64,000 nucleotides of DNA from Anastrepha obliqua (Eukaryota > Arthropoda > Insecta > Diptera > Tephritidae). The DNA is taken from contig NC_072896.1 of the NCBI RefSeq assembly GCF_027943255.1, positions 43,798,501 through 43,862,500 of the forward strand, in the 5' to 3' direction. A program made the translations under genes and the position numbers. The notes under the pieces are model-generated. The model saw only the letters and a program-made list of their open reading frames with translations, was not told the DNA's origin and did not search any database. Below, in pieces: positions 55,111 through 64,000 of the stretch (positions are counted from its first letter, which is position 1; every line of letters starts with the position of its first letter).

Positions 55111-55810
55111 TACAAAAAATTAGTTAATAATAAGAATGAATACAATTTATTAAACATTTTTTCTTTATAAATTTCTTCAAGAAAAATCTGTTAAAATTTG
55201 AATTATTTTTATCATTACGAATTTTCGTAGTTAATGAAGTTAAAAATATAATTACTTTGAAAGAGGTGTAAGTGTCCATTGCTACTATTTAGTTCAAAAT
55301 TGTACCACAAAATTTATTTAGTGCATCTTTATGCATTTTTAATAGGAATAATATGAATAATTTTGGTCGAATGGTAAATGTTGAAATAAAACCTTTTTAT
55401 TTTATTTTTTTATTATTGAATAATAAAAATGTTGTTGTTTAATATAAATATATCATGTCAAATAATCAGGGTATTTTATTTATTTATTCATTTAATAATC
55501 TACAAATGCAGTATTTCATACAGACTATGGAAAAAAAATTATTGCTAAACAATTCAATCAAAAATATATTAATTTTATCTACTTAAAACAATTCATTTAA
55601 TATCATTTTGAAGTTTGTGGAAGAAGTAATAGAATCTCATGTGGAATTGTTATCGGGAGCTGAAAGAGGACGGGGACTTATTATCAGAAGGAAAAAATGA
55701 GAGGCCGAAATACGTGAATGTGAGGAACTTGAGACGCTGGCCAATAGGAAAAACGCCTGAAAATTCTACCACAAAGACCGTGGCTTTTTCAATAATGAAA
55801 AAAGTTAAGG
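55111..55810. other. AT-rich non-coding DNA
   Basis: Nothing recognised until 55640, where GAGAGGCCGAAATACGTGAA and GGCCAATAGGAAAAACGCC look like part of an unclassified repeat that continues beyond the SINE at 56165. Confidence 0.45.
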
Positions 55811-55820
55811 GGTTACAGTT

Positions 55821-56154
55821 ATATATATATTTATAATTGGTGCGCACACCCTTTTTGGGTGTTTGGCCAGCTCCTCCTCCTATTTGTGGTGTGCGTCTTG
55901 ATGTTGGTCCACAAATGGAGGGGCCTACAGTTTCAAGCCGACTCCGAACGGCAGATATTTTTATGAGGAGCTTTTTCATGGCAGAAATACAATACTCGGA
56001 GGTTTGCCATTGCCTGTCGAGGGGCGACCGCTATTAGAAAAATGTTTTTCTTAATTTTCGTGTTTCACCGAGATTTGAACCTACGTTCTCTCTGTGAATT
56101 CCGAATGGTAGTCACGCACGAACTCATTCGGCTACGCCGGCCGAGGTTACAGTT
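55821..56154 (-). repeat. tRNA-derived SINE, complete copy with target duplication
   Basis: Reference copy of the family, 334 bp. It is flanked by a 10-bp duplication GGTTACAGTT (55811..55820 and 56155..56164). On the minus strand the head has GGCGTAGCCGAATGAGTTCG (A-box-like), 35 bp then GTAGGTTCAAATCTCGGTGA (B-box-like). The body has CTAATAGCGGTCGCCCCTCG, GGCAAACCTCCGAGTATTG, GCCGTTCGGAGTCGGCTTGA and AACATCAAGACGCACACCAC. A hairpin, ACACCCAAAAAGGGTGT, precedes the tail TTATAAATATATATATAACT. A pol III-type A/B box promoter, no ORF and a variable-length duplication define a SINE. Confidence 0.95.
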
Positions 56155-56164
56155 AGAAGGCCGG

Positions 56165-57480
56165 AAGAAAGCGAATTTTCCAGATTTTTTCTGAGAAAAC
56201 TTTTAAATTTATTGATCTAAAAATTTGCACACATAATTTGTTATCTTTTAACTGTATTTTAGGATATTAGATAAGTAGAAATATTTATTTGGAAAGGAGC
56301 TACAGCTGATCTACGGGAGCTCCGCTCAAAAACCACGTTTTGCTGGGACCACTATATCTCTGAACTGGATCCGCTGAAAGTAAAAAGCCAAATAGATTTT
56401 GTTAAAGCAATGTGAAATCTATATACATAGGTTTTAATAGAAAGAATAAAATAAATAAATTTTTTGGACTAAATGGCGGATTCTCAGAAAAAAAACCAAT
56501 TTTTGACCAAAATTTGGGCTTAAACTGTTTATAAAAAAAAAATTTATCGGTGAGAAAAAATCTTCGATTAATTACTAAAAAATATATTAAGAAGAGTAAT
56601 GAAACTCTAGTAAATGTTGAAATGAAGCCTGTTTGTTATGTTATTTTTTTATATTTTTTTATTGTTTAAGTATTTAATAAAAATTTCATAAAAATAAATT
56701 GGTTTATTTCCATTGAGATACCGTAGGTTATATTTTGTAAATGTAAGGTCTTTACTTTTCGCTGACTTTCAAGTTATTAAAAGTATGGGCAAACTTTTGT
56801 TAATCCCATTTAAAAAGATTGCATTATAAGCCTAAAATAATTTAATTTTCAAAAATACAAAATTAATGTAATAACATGTTATCCTTTTTTTCAAATTATT
56901 CAAATGCAAAACTTTAAATATATCAACTTACACCACTTTCAAAGAAAATGGCTCATATAATGATGATTATTCTGTTATACTAGTTAGTTATTTTTGCATA
57001 AATCTATCTTTTATTTCAGTATTATCAAAAAAGAAAAAAAATACGCCAAATAAATAACAATTCAATTATAAGGACTTCGAAAAATCGGAATTCAATTTTT
57101 TTGTTTTTTGAACGGAGCACTGAAATATCGCCCTTTTATCGATCGGCAACAAAAACAAAAATTAATTACTTCAAATTGGTTAAACTTGTTATTAATTTCT
57201 TACCTGATTTGCATTTTGTTGAACATCCGTTATTTTTAAAAACTGCGTCATACCTGTGCGGTAACTTTCTATTAACTTTGGCATCTTTCCAGAGTAATAG
57301 AATTCTATACTCCCTCTACTGCTTACCATAATTCATTGGCATTTTCAAACTTAATCTTAATATCGTTTGGCTGATTTTCAACGGAACTGAGGTTGGAGAT
57401 TTGTGCTGCCCAATTCAGAATTGCAATTTTTTATTTGGAAAACCAAATTTTCACCGCTTTTGCTGTATGGTTCGTCTTCC
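56165..57480. other. AT-rich non-coding DNA
   Basis: Contains GGAGCTACAGCTGATCTACG and GGACCACTATATCTCTGAAC near 56295..56360, in A/T-rich surroundings. I cannot assign it. No open frame of interest. Confidence 0.4.
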
Positions 57481-57489
57481 AAAATATTC

Positions 57490-57577
57490 TATAAAATCCT
57501 TGTCTGCAAATAAGAAGATGCCAAGGGCAAAAACTTGCATGCAACGGCACACCTCCGAGTGTATTTATGCTTTCAAA
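57490..57577 (+). repeat. tRNA-derived SINE, left part, split by Harbinger
   Basis: CACACCTCCGAGTGTATTTA and TGCTTTCAAA match the SINE body (GGCAAACCTCCGAGTGTATTTCTGCCATGAAAAA). Its continuation lies beyond the Harbinger at 60886..60980. Confidence 0.65.
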
Positions 57578-57759
57578 GACCCGATTTACACGAGGAGACA
57601 TCTGGAAGGGAGACACTGGAAATTCTCTTTCGATGTTTCATTCGCGTACACACGGGCAAAAATGTTTCCGCGACATTTTGTATATTTTGACATTTCTCTT
57701 ATTTGTGCAGCGATTATTTTTCTCAATTTTATAAAGTAAAGGAAATATTTTCCAAAAAT

Positions 57760-59220
57760 ATGGATAAAAAACCAAAGCGCGAATTAATTACAAGCATATT
57801 TCAATGCATTAGAGAAGCTATGCAATTGGACTCCGATGACAGCGATAAAGAGGAAATACTTTTAGGTATGTTAAAAATGTGCACATACGATTTTTAGTTA
57901 CTATATATTCCTAATAGGATTGGCCACATTGGGCATGCATCGTTGCCTAGCAAGAGAGCCAAGCGGCAATGGATGAAGGAATGGAGGAAAAATAGGTGCG
58001 ATCGCGGCTCGTTCGCCTTTTTAAACAAAGAATTGCTGGTACACGATGAGCAAAGCTACAGGAACTTCCTACGAATATCAAAATCTCAATTTGATTATTT
58101 GCTGTCGCTAATAGCGAATGAAATACAACGCTCTGATTCGACTATGAGAAGCGCGATTCTCGCAGCAGAAAAATTGGCATTGACGCTGCGATTTCTCAGC
58201 ACTGGTAAGTTAAAAGAAATGGTAATGTAGCATTGTTATGAGCGGGTGTTTTTTTCAGGAGAGTCTTACGTGAGTTTGGATTACCAGACCCGTTTATCCA
58301 AATCTTCAATTTCCAGTATAGTTCCTGAGGTATGCAGTGCCCTTTATAACAAATTAAAATAGTCGTATTTAAAGGTATGCACTATTTTTAGTATAGAAAT
58401 TGTAATATTTTGCAATTAATGACAATTTTTACGCAGTTTCCGAACAGCAATTCAGAATGGGAGGCCATTGCAAAAGAATTTGCGGTGCGGAGCTTTCTAT
58501 TACAATTATAAAGGGACTAGAAGTATAATTTTACTAGCCCTGGTGGATTCTAATTCCAAATTTATTTTCGTGGACGTTGGTTGTAACGGTCGCAGTAACG
58601 ATGCTGGAGTATTTCTGCAAAGCAAATTAAGGGATCTTCTGCAAGAAGAGAAGGAAATACTAAAAGCTGCTTCAATAAGAAACGATCGACGCCTACCGTA
58701 CGTCGTAGTCGGAGACGATGCATTTCCTCTGTAGATGCATTTAATGAAGCCATATCCCTGCCACACGCAATGCCAGGAAAAACAAGTTTTTAATCAAAGA
58801 CTCTCTCGTGCAAGGCATGTGGTGGAACATGCATTTGGAATTTTATCCAATCCAGCTGAAAGCCTCCGTTGCTAGCGCTGCGTTATCTTTTTGTTTATTT
58901 AGCAATTCTATTGTTATTTTAAGATTTAAAAAAATAAAAAAATAAATAAAAGATTTCGCGTCTTTCTAGCTCCGATAAATCTGAAAGTGGCCACTGTAGA
59001 GAAAATTGTATTGACGTGTTGTGCTTTACACAATTATTTAATCGAAAATGGCGAAATGTTCACTGATGAGAGAGTAAACGCGGAAACTGTAAATAATAAC
59101 CACTCAACTGATTCCGATGTATTCTACAATCCGCGAAAAGGTGCAGCAGAGAACGTACGTGAACAGTTTCTCAAATATTTTAATGAAGAAGGCAAACTGG
59201 ATTGGTTACATAATAAATAA
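57760..59220 (+). pseudogene. HARBI1-type (DDE_4) Harbinger transposase, degenerate
   Basis: Start at 57760 (MDKKPKRELITSIFQC); exon 1 ends 57865 at a GTATGT donor. 57918 onward gives SKRAKRQWMKEWRKNRCDRG, NFLRISKSQFDYLLSLI and AILAAEKLALTLRFLSTG, then a GTAAGT..CAG intron and ESYVSLDYQTRLSKSSISSI (HTH). The nuclease has ALVDSNSKFIFVDVGCNGRS (middle Asp), GDDAFPL and ARHVVEHAFGIL (Glu), and LTCCALHNYLIENGEM at the end. Lesions: the first splice is out of frame by one; TAG at about 58360; deletion of the segment before CGAFYYNYKG, which removes the first catalytic Asp (GA.DGKH); TAG at 58732; an insertion near 58851..58955. The last 77 codons are open. Confidence 0.88.
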
Positions 59221-59224
59221 TTTG

Positions 59225-59675
59225 TTTTTATTTATATATATGTAAACATTAGTCTTTGTTTTTTGATAAAAAAATAAATACTAAAAAATTCACTTCATGT
59301 GTAAACGCTTAACTGAAACAAAGTTACAAAAAAATAATTGGTTTTCAATTCAGTCTTTTCTTTAAGGCACTTTGGTGTACACATTTCTTAAACATATTCT
59401 TATTATTACTTATTTACTAAAACATAGTATTTGGCACGGAGCATAATTATCAACTTTTTATATATATGTAAACATTAGTCTTTGTTTTTTAATAAAAAAA
59501 AATAAATAAATAAAAATTCACTTCAAAGTTACAAAAAAATAATTGGCTTTCAATTCAGTCTTTTCTTTAAGGCACTTAACATAACTTCTTAAACATATTC
59601 TTATTATTACTTATTTACTAAAATATTACTTATTTACATAATATTTGGCACGGAGTATAATTATCACTTTTTTTG
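59225..59675. repeat. tandem duplication between the two Harbinger genes
   Basis: Two AT-rich copies of about 220 bp (from about 59230 and 59457). They share GTAAACATTAGTCTTTGTTT, TTTCAATTCAGTCTTTTCTT, TAAACATATTCTTATTATTA and ATTTGGCACGGAG. Each has a small number of indels. Confidence 0.85.
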
Positions 59676-59760
59676 GTGCTTCAGTGTCTAGAAATGAAAC
59701 AAAAAAACAATTGTAATTCAACATCAACATGTTCCATAAGTTTTTTAAGCCATACCTACT

Positions 59761-60647
59761 TTATTCGCAAAAATCTTCTCCGTCAAAAACTCCCTCCATG
59801 GATAGCCGCAACAGATCCTTGTCTGACGATGAAGACGTTCTGTTTGATGTTGGAGTGCTACGCTTCTGTTGAGATTCTTCTATATATTTTTTTATCACGG
59901 ATTGGATTTCCCAAGCGGCGTCCTGCTGTTTATCAGGATCTACCTCATCCATTTGATTGGAAACCAAAGCTCCCAACCATGCGTATTTTCTGCCATTTCG
60001 TTGTTTATTTCCGATCATAGACCTAAATTCTGACAGCTCCTGTTGCACACCAGCGAACTGGTTGTTTTTCTATAAAAAACAAAATTTTATTTTTTTTGTA
60101 TATTTATCGTCAAGTTTTGTACCTTTTTTGGTTTTTTCAGTGGCTCATCACTTACACTCGAGCTACCGGTTTCTGTGCTGTTTGCTGTACTTAAATTACT
60201 TGAGTTACTCGAAGAAGGCATCTGAAAAACAAATTTGTGAAACATGTTAAATTATGTCAGTTATGTATTGAAATACATTTTATTATTACCTCAGTATTGT
60301 CTTGGCTCTGCCTAGTTGCAACATGGCCTTCAAGGAACGATAACTGGTCAAAGCACCAAAGCTTGACTTCGTATAAATCGTTAACTCCACTTCCACTTTT
60401 TTTTGGAGTTTTTTTGTATTCGTAGCTCCCTCATATATTGGCTACGGAGGTTTTTCCATTTTTTTTTAACATCGTCCAGTGTGACGCCAACCATTTCCGT
60501 TTCCAATTTTTTATGGATATCTGTAAATGCTGACGCTTTTTTGCGTCGATCCATATACTCACTAGAGCGAACATTATATAAGCAAGTATTTTCTTGCACA
60601 TATATAATTAGCTTTTCCACTGCTTCTCTTTCCCACTTGTACTCCAT
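59761..60647 (-). pseudogene. Harbinger MADF-domain DNA-binding protein gene
   Basis: Exons 60290..60647, 60123..60221 and 59761..60069, all with GT-AG introns of about 50-70 bp; about 254 aa. The MADF (Myb/SANT-like) domain is in exon 1: MEYKWEREAVEKLIIYVQEN, CLYNVRSSEYMDRRKKASAF and LDDVKKKWKNLRSQYMRELR, then after the fault VNDLYEVKLWCFDQLSFLEG. Exon 2 is Ser/Thr-rich and basic. Exon 3 has NGRKYAWLGALVSNQMDEVD and DAAWEIQSVIKKYIEESQQK, a BESS-like acidic-helical tail. One extra A in an A-run near 60390 (exon 1 is 358 nt, one more than a multiple of three) is the only lesion I see. The protein partners the transposase in this superfamily. Confidence 0.85.
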
Positions 60648-60885
60648 TTTTTCACTTTCCGCTATACTTTTTAAAACACAGGACTTTATCTCACAAATGA
60701 CGAAAACGAATGAAGCAAGCGTCAAAAAAATAGCTTGCAGCCAACTTCAACATTGAAAATACGGATAAGCACAAAGCGTGTCGCCGAGTACGGGAGACAA
60801 AATCCTTTCCCTCTTCCCCGACCGTCCTTCGCCTTTAAACAAAATGTTTCCCTTCCAGATGTCTCCTCATGTAAATCGGGTCAAA

Positions 60886-60980
60886 AGGTTATGCATTTTC
60901 ACTGCATTGCATTTGTGGGAGAATATGAAGACACACATAAAAAAGGAGCCCGGCCGCCAAACACACCAATTATAATTTAA
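60886..60980 (+). repeat. tRNA-derived SINE, right part, split by Harbinger
   Basis: GCATTTGTGGGAGAATATGA, GACACACATAAAAAAGGAGC and CCAAACACACCAATTATAAT follow the SINE 3' body (CATTTGTGG.ACAACATCAAGACGCACACC..GCCAAACACCC..CCAATTATAA) with indels. Confidence 0.75.
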
Positions 60981-60984
60981 AATG

Positions 60985-62050
60985 AATTTGAATTATGCAA
61001 AAAAATGGGCAAATTGCTCAGCAATGCCCCATTAATGGAAGTGTTCTGAACAGCAAATTTACACAAATCCGAAGCTAAGCTACCACAAGTTACTTAACCA
61101 TGAAATTTTGGAAATGACGTCGCTGGAGCCCATCGTTCGATCTCGGCGTGATCACAAGAGCGCATCGCTTCGGGAGATGAAGAGAGCGTTCTGTGCATGC
61201 CACGCAGCAACTGTGCGTTGTGACCCGCTGTCACAGCAACAGAAGACCAAGAGCGACGTATACTCCGCGCCCGCCAGCAAATTACTGGAAGGGAGATATT
61301 GACTGAAGAGTGTGACCGTCAGCCACTGAGCAGATCTGCTAATTAACTGCTAACTAGCGATTCAATGTTCAATGTGCCAATGTTCACAAACAGAAGACAC
61401 ACACTTCCAAAGTTATGTTGAAGCAAACTCGTATTTGTAGCGAGCGTTTACCGAAAAAGCATCTAAGAATTACAAGTAATGTTGGTAGTCAATAAAATTT
61501 TAAAGTGAAATGGAATACAAAATACAAACACTCAACCAAACCGTCGTGCGCATACGAAGTTAAAGGCAAGCGGCTTAGCAAATAACAAAAATAAGGGAGC
61601 GATTTGTGTACGCCAGATTGTTTGTAATATTTTTATAAGCACAGCACAACGGCACAGCAACGATAGCGTATAAAGGAAAGAGAGAATACACGTGAATATG
61701 TACGTACGTATATGTATGTATGTTTGTATGTATATATGAAGTTAGTGAAGAAAGCGGGAGAAAACGTTATTTCCTTTTCGCCAGTTTTGTAAAACGAATA
61801 TTTTTAATGGGGAAGATTTTTTCATATGCCCAAATTTTTCCATTTGTAAAATTATTATACTTTTAAGGAAACACAACTTCAAGATTAACTTCCCAACTAC
61901 GATAAATAGAGCGCAAGATTCGATTCAAATAGAGCGATGCGTATACATACATATATTTAAAGCAGGCTCAGGTGAAATTGTAACAACGGAAAAGTAGGTT
62001 TTATTTATTTATTTGTCTATAATTAGACGCATGTAGTATTTTGACAATAC
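60985..62050. other. non-coding DNA
   Basis: More GC-rich from 61100 to 61320, then AT-rich with TATG runs near 61698..61735. A 64-codon frame at 61108..61302 is unrecognised. Could hold host regulatory or 5' gene sequence, but nothing specific is visible. Confidence 0.45.
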
Positions 62051-62057
62051 GAGTATA

Positions 62058-62985
62058 CAGTGATAACACAATTTATTGGAACACGCACAGTTTATGAACA
62101 GAAGCACCTGATACTTAGCACGATTTATACAAAAGAACAAAATTTTAATATACATTTTCATAAAAAATTACATTTTTATTCAATATTTAAAAAATAAAAA
62201 CTTTCAAATTCATTTCTGGAATTAGAGAACTTTAGGCAATAACAAAATAAGGCACAAGAATATTTTATTTAAAAAAATAATAGAAAAAACTAGTGTTTAG
62301 TAGGACTTTTTTGGGCCGCCTTCTACTTTAATACCTGCCTCCAAACGTCGACGCAGACTTTTTTCCAATACTTTGGTTTCATTGGCTGCAATTTTCTCCC
62401 ACTCAACACTTAAAGCTGTCTTTAATAACGCCTCTGATGTTATTTTGTGCTTTTTGATTCTGCTTTATAAGAGCCGTCAGACATGCTCAATAGGGGTCAA
62501 ATCCAATGATTGAGATGGAGTTTCAAGCTGCTTATAGTGGTAAATAAGCCATTCTTGCACGAAATAAGATGAGCGTTTTGGGTTATTGTCTTGTTAGAAT
62601 AAGCACCCTTTAGCATCCAGCCCAAGTTTAACGGTACTATCATGCAAATTATTCTTCAAAATTTTTAAATAGAGATGTTTGTCCATTTTATCATCAATAA
62701 AAACAATATTTCCTACTGCAGATTAAGCACGCCCAAACCATTACATTTTCTCATTCAGTTCTGTATTTATTTTTCGCCAAACTTTTGGAGGGCCATCTAA
62801 TACGGAAATATTAAATTTTGACTCATCACTGAATATGACGTTTTCGTAAAAAGAATCTGGCTCAGTTATACATATAGCGTTTGGCGAACTTCAATCTCTT
62901 CTTTCGGTTAATATCTGAAATGTAGGGCTTGCGGTGTGCCACTCTGATATGATAGCCAGCGTTATACAGACAGTTACCGACTGTT
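62058..62985 (-). mobile_element. Tc1-like transposon, 5'-truncated, with one TIR
   Basis: TIR CAGTGATAACACAATTTATT after TA at 62056..62057, the classic Tc1 terminus. Minus-strand remnants: RVAHRKPYISDINRKKRLKF, a DES-like KFNISVLDGPPKVWRK region, MDKHLYLKILKNN, an LFxQDNNPKRSSHFVQEWLI-like strand, and LDLTPIEHVW near 62460..62500. C-terminal residues run to about 62320. The other TIR and HTH domains are missing. Almost every frame is broken. Confidence 0.8.
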
Positions 62986-63079
62986 TATGGGCTTACTTTT
63001 TTATGCAAAGACTCTAGAATATTTCGGCATAGTATCGTGGAGGTTATTTTGGGATTTTGAGCGACTAATACTACTTTGT

Positions 63080-64000
63080 AAAAATGGTTGCAGTGCTCCT
63101 GGCACTCCTCAAGTAGCCCTAAAGCGCCGTCTTGATACCATTATGAGACCTCCAACAGGTAGATATCTATAGTCAACTAGAGCTGTTGATATAAAGGAGA
63201 AGATTGATTGGATTTAAGTTGGCGCACGGCCACAGGCTGCCGAAGAAAGGAGCTCCCAGTGACCTTAATCGTCTAGCTGCGAAACCCGGACATTTACAGA
63301 GAAAATGCTCTACAGTGTCTTTCTCTGAAAGGTCCCCACAGCTTCTGCAATGGCGGTTAAATGGTAACCCTAGCTTTTCCGCGTGTGTGCCGATCATCCA
63401 GTGAACGATAAACACAGCTACGAGTTTGGAAATGGAATGGCGAGGAGTCCAAAGAACTTTCTGAGACCTTCGTATATCGTATTGAGGCCAAAGTATTTTC
63501 GAAATAGCACATGAAAAAATAGAGCTTCATTTTTTCTGCGCTTTTCTGAGAAATAATTTGTGCAGTTCCCCATTAATAACTGTCAGGAGGATGCCGATGA
63601 CCGGGTAGGAGGTCTCTGAGGCCAATTCAGTCCCCTTCCTGGCACGATCATCAGCAATTTCATTTCCCTCTATGTTCCTATGTCCTGGAACCCAGATCAG
63701 AGAAATGTTACCTGCACACCCAAGAGATTTGATCTCTTCTTTACAAGAGTTTACTAATTTCGTTTTGCACCACGTCGTCAAGAGTCTTAATCGCGGCTTG
63801 ACTATCGCAGAAAATGTTAATATCTCCCTCGCTCCCATGTTCCGTAAGCATTTTGCATGCCTGCAAGATCGCAAAGACTACTGCTCTAGCACGACTCTCA
63901 AACTCTAGTTTGCGGATAGAGAGATCTGTTCGAAGTTCGGAGAAATTCGGGGTTAACTGCCCGAAAATGCTACCGTGTCGCTTGAGAGATTGCCGTCAGA
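63080..64000 (-). mobile_element. RNase H LINE 3' half, continues off the window
   Basis: Minus strand, entering from the right edge. RNase H: LEFESRARAVVFAILQACKM (Glu block), INIFCDSQAAIKTLDDVVQN near 63790..63830, a frameshift, then NISLIWVPGHRNIEGNEIAD in the frame 63527..63874. The tail follows at 63173..63415: FIVHWMIGTHAEKLGLPFNR, HCRSCGDLSEKDTVEHFLCK, CPGFAARRLRSLGAPF, ending YINSSS. The 3' UTR then runs to about 63085. It is the best copy of the family also seen at 23404, 29215 and 52620. Confidence 0.9.

Larger units (their letters stand above)
57578..60882. mobile_element. PIF/Harbinger element, two genes, 3305 bp
   Basis: TIR GACCCGATTTACACGAGGAG, 34 bp with one mismatch between ends (57578..57611 and 60849..60882), flanked by AAA (57575..57577 and 60883..60885), a 3-bp duplication. 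Holds a HARBI1-type transposase on plus and a MADF-domain protein on minus, convergent. It interrupts a SINE, so it is younger than that SINE copy. Full-length architecture but both genes carry lesions. Confidence 0.93.

Noticed and set aside
57101..57331. Short open frame upstream of the Harbinger as an extra gene
   Set aside because: No domain, lies outside the TIRs and is in AT-rich sequence where such frames are common.
1..64000. CRISPR array, phage defence or other bacterial system
   Set aside because: The sequence is clearly insect nuclear DNA; the only tandem array (49421..50075) has 120-129 bp units without spacer-like unique inserts.

Overview
This 64 kb window is insect nuclear DNA, almost certainly from a higher dipteran and probably a tephritid fruit fly. 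That placement is inferred from the GT-AG introns, the AT-rich intergenic DNA with CA/CAA/TG microsatellites, the Tc1/mariner, PIF/Harbinger, pogo and RNase H-bearing non-LTR elements, and one dipteran-style cuticle protein gene. No taxonomic marker gene is present, so the family-level call is inference. There is no bacterial, CRISPR or operon content.

Only one convincing host gene is present: an RR-2 cuticular protein gene on the minus strand (51271..52042, two exons, 225 aa) with a TATA box and poly(A) signal. It sits between a SINE copy just past its poly(A) site and a pogo-like element about 280 bp upstream of its TATA box. Almost every other recognisable coding segment is a broken transposable element.

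Layout. 1-1.7 kb: unassigned. 1.75-5.7 kb: four 3'-end fragments of RNase H non-LTR retrotransposons on the plus strand. 7.3-9.5 kb: an I-like LINE 3' end with a mariner (8190..9432) in its 3' UTR. 9.5-10.2 kb: a Jockey-like fragment. 11.1 kb: a 181-bp core between perfect 39-bp inverted repeats. 12.6-14.1 kb: a LINE split by a DD41D mariner. 16.1-17.6 kb: an RTE-like endonuclease/RT remnant and a mariner piece. 18.2-21.7 kb: a stack of a LINE, a mauritiana-type mariner fragment, two DD41D derivatives and a SINE. 23.4-31.7 kb: LINE and mariner fragments and a TIR element. 33.8-38.2 kb: a composite with long inverted arms and endonuclease remnants, possibly Helentron-related. 38.2-44.8 kb: an irritans-type mariner, a DD37D element split by a PIF/Harbinger element, and two more mariner derivatives. 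45.8-48.0 kb: an R1-like LINE split by a pogo-like element. 49.4-50.2 kb: a 120-129 bp minisatellite. 50.2-52.1 kb: SINEs and the cuticle gene. 52.4-55.1 kb: a pogo-like TIR element holding a LINE 3' end, then another LINE. 55.8-56.2 kb: the best SINE copy. 57.6-60.9 kb: a two-gene PIF/Harbinger (HARBI1-type transposase plus convergent MADF protein) inside a SINE. 62.1-64.0 kb: a Tc1 remnant and another LINE.

Several elements can be placed in order because younger ones interrupt older ones. The most useful outputs are a tRNA-derived SINE family with eight copies and visible ends, two Harbinger elements that keep the DNA-binding partner gene better than the transposase, and the inverted composite at 33.8-38.2 kb.
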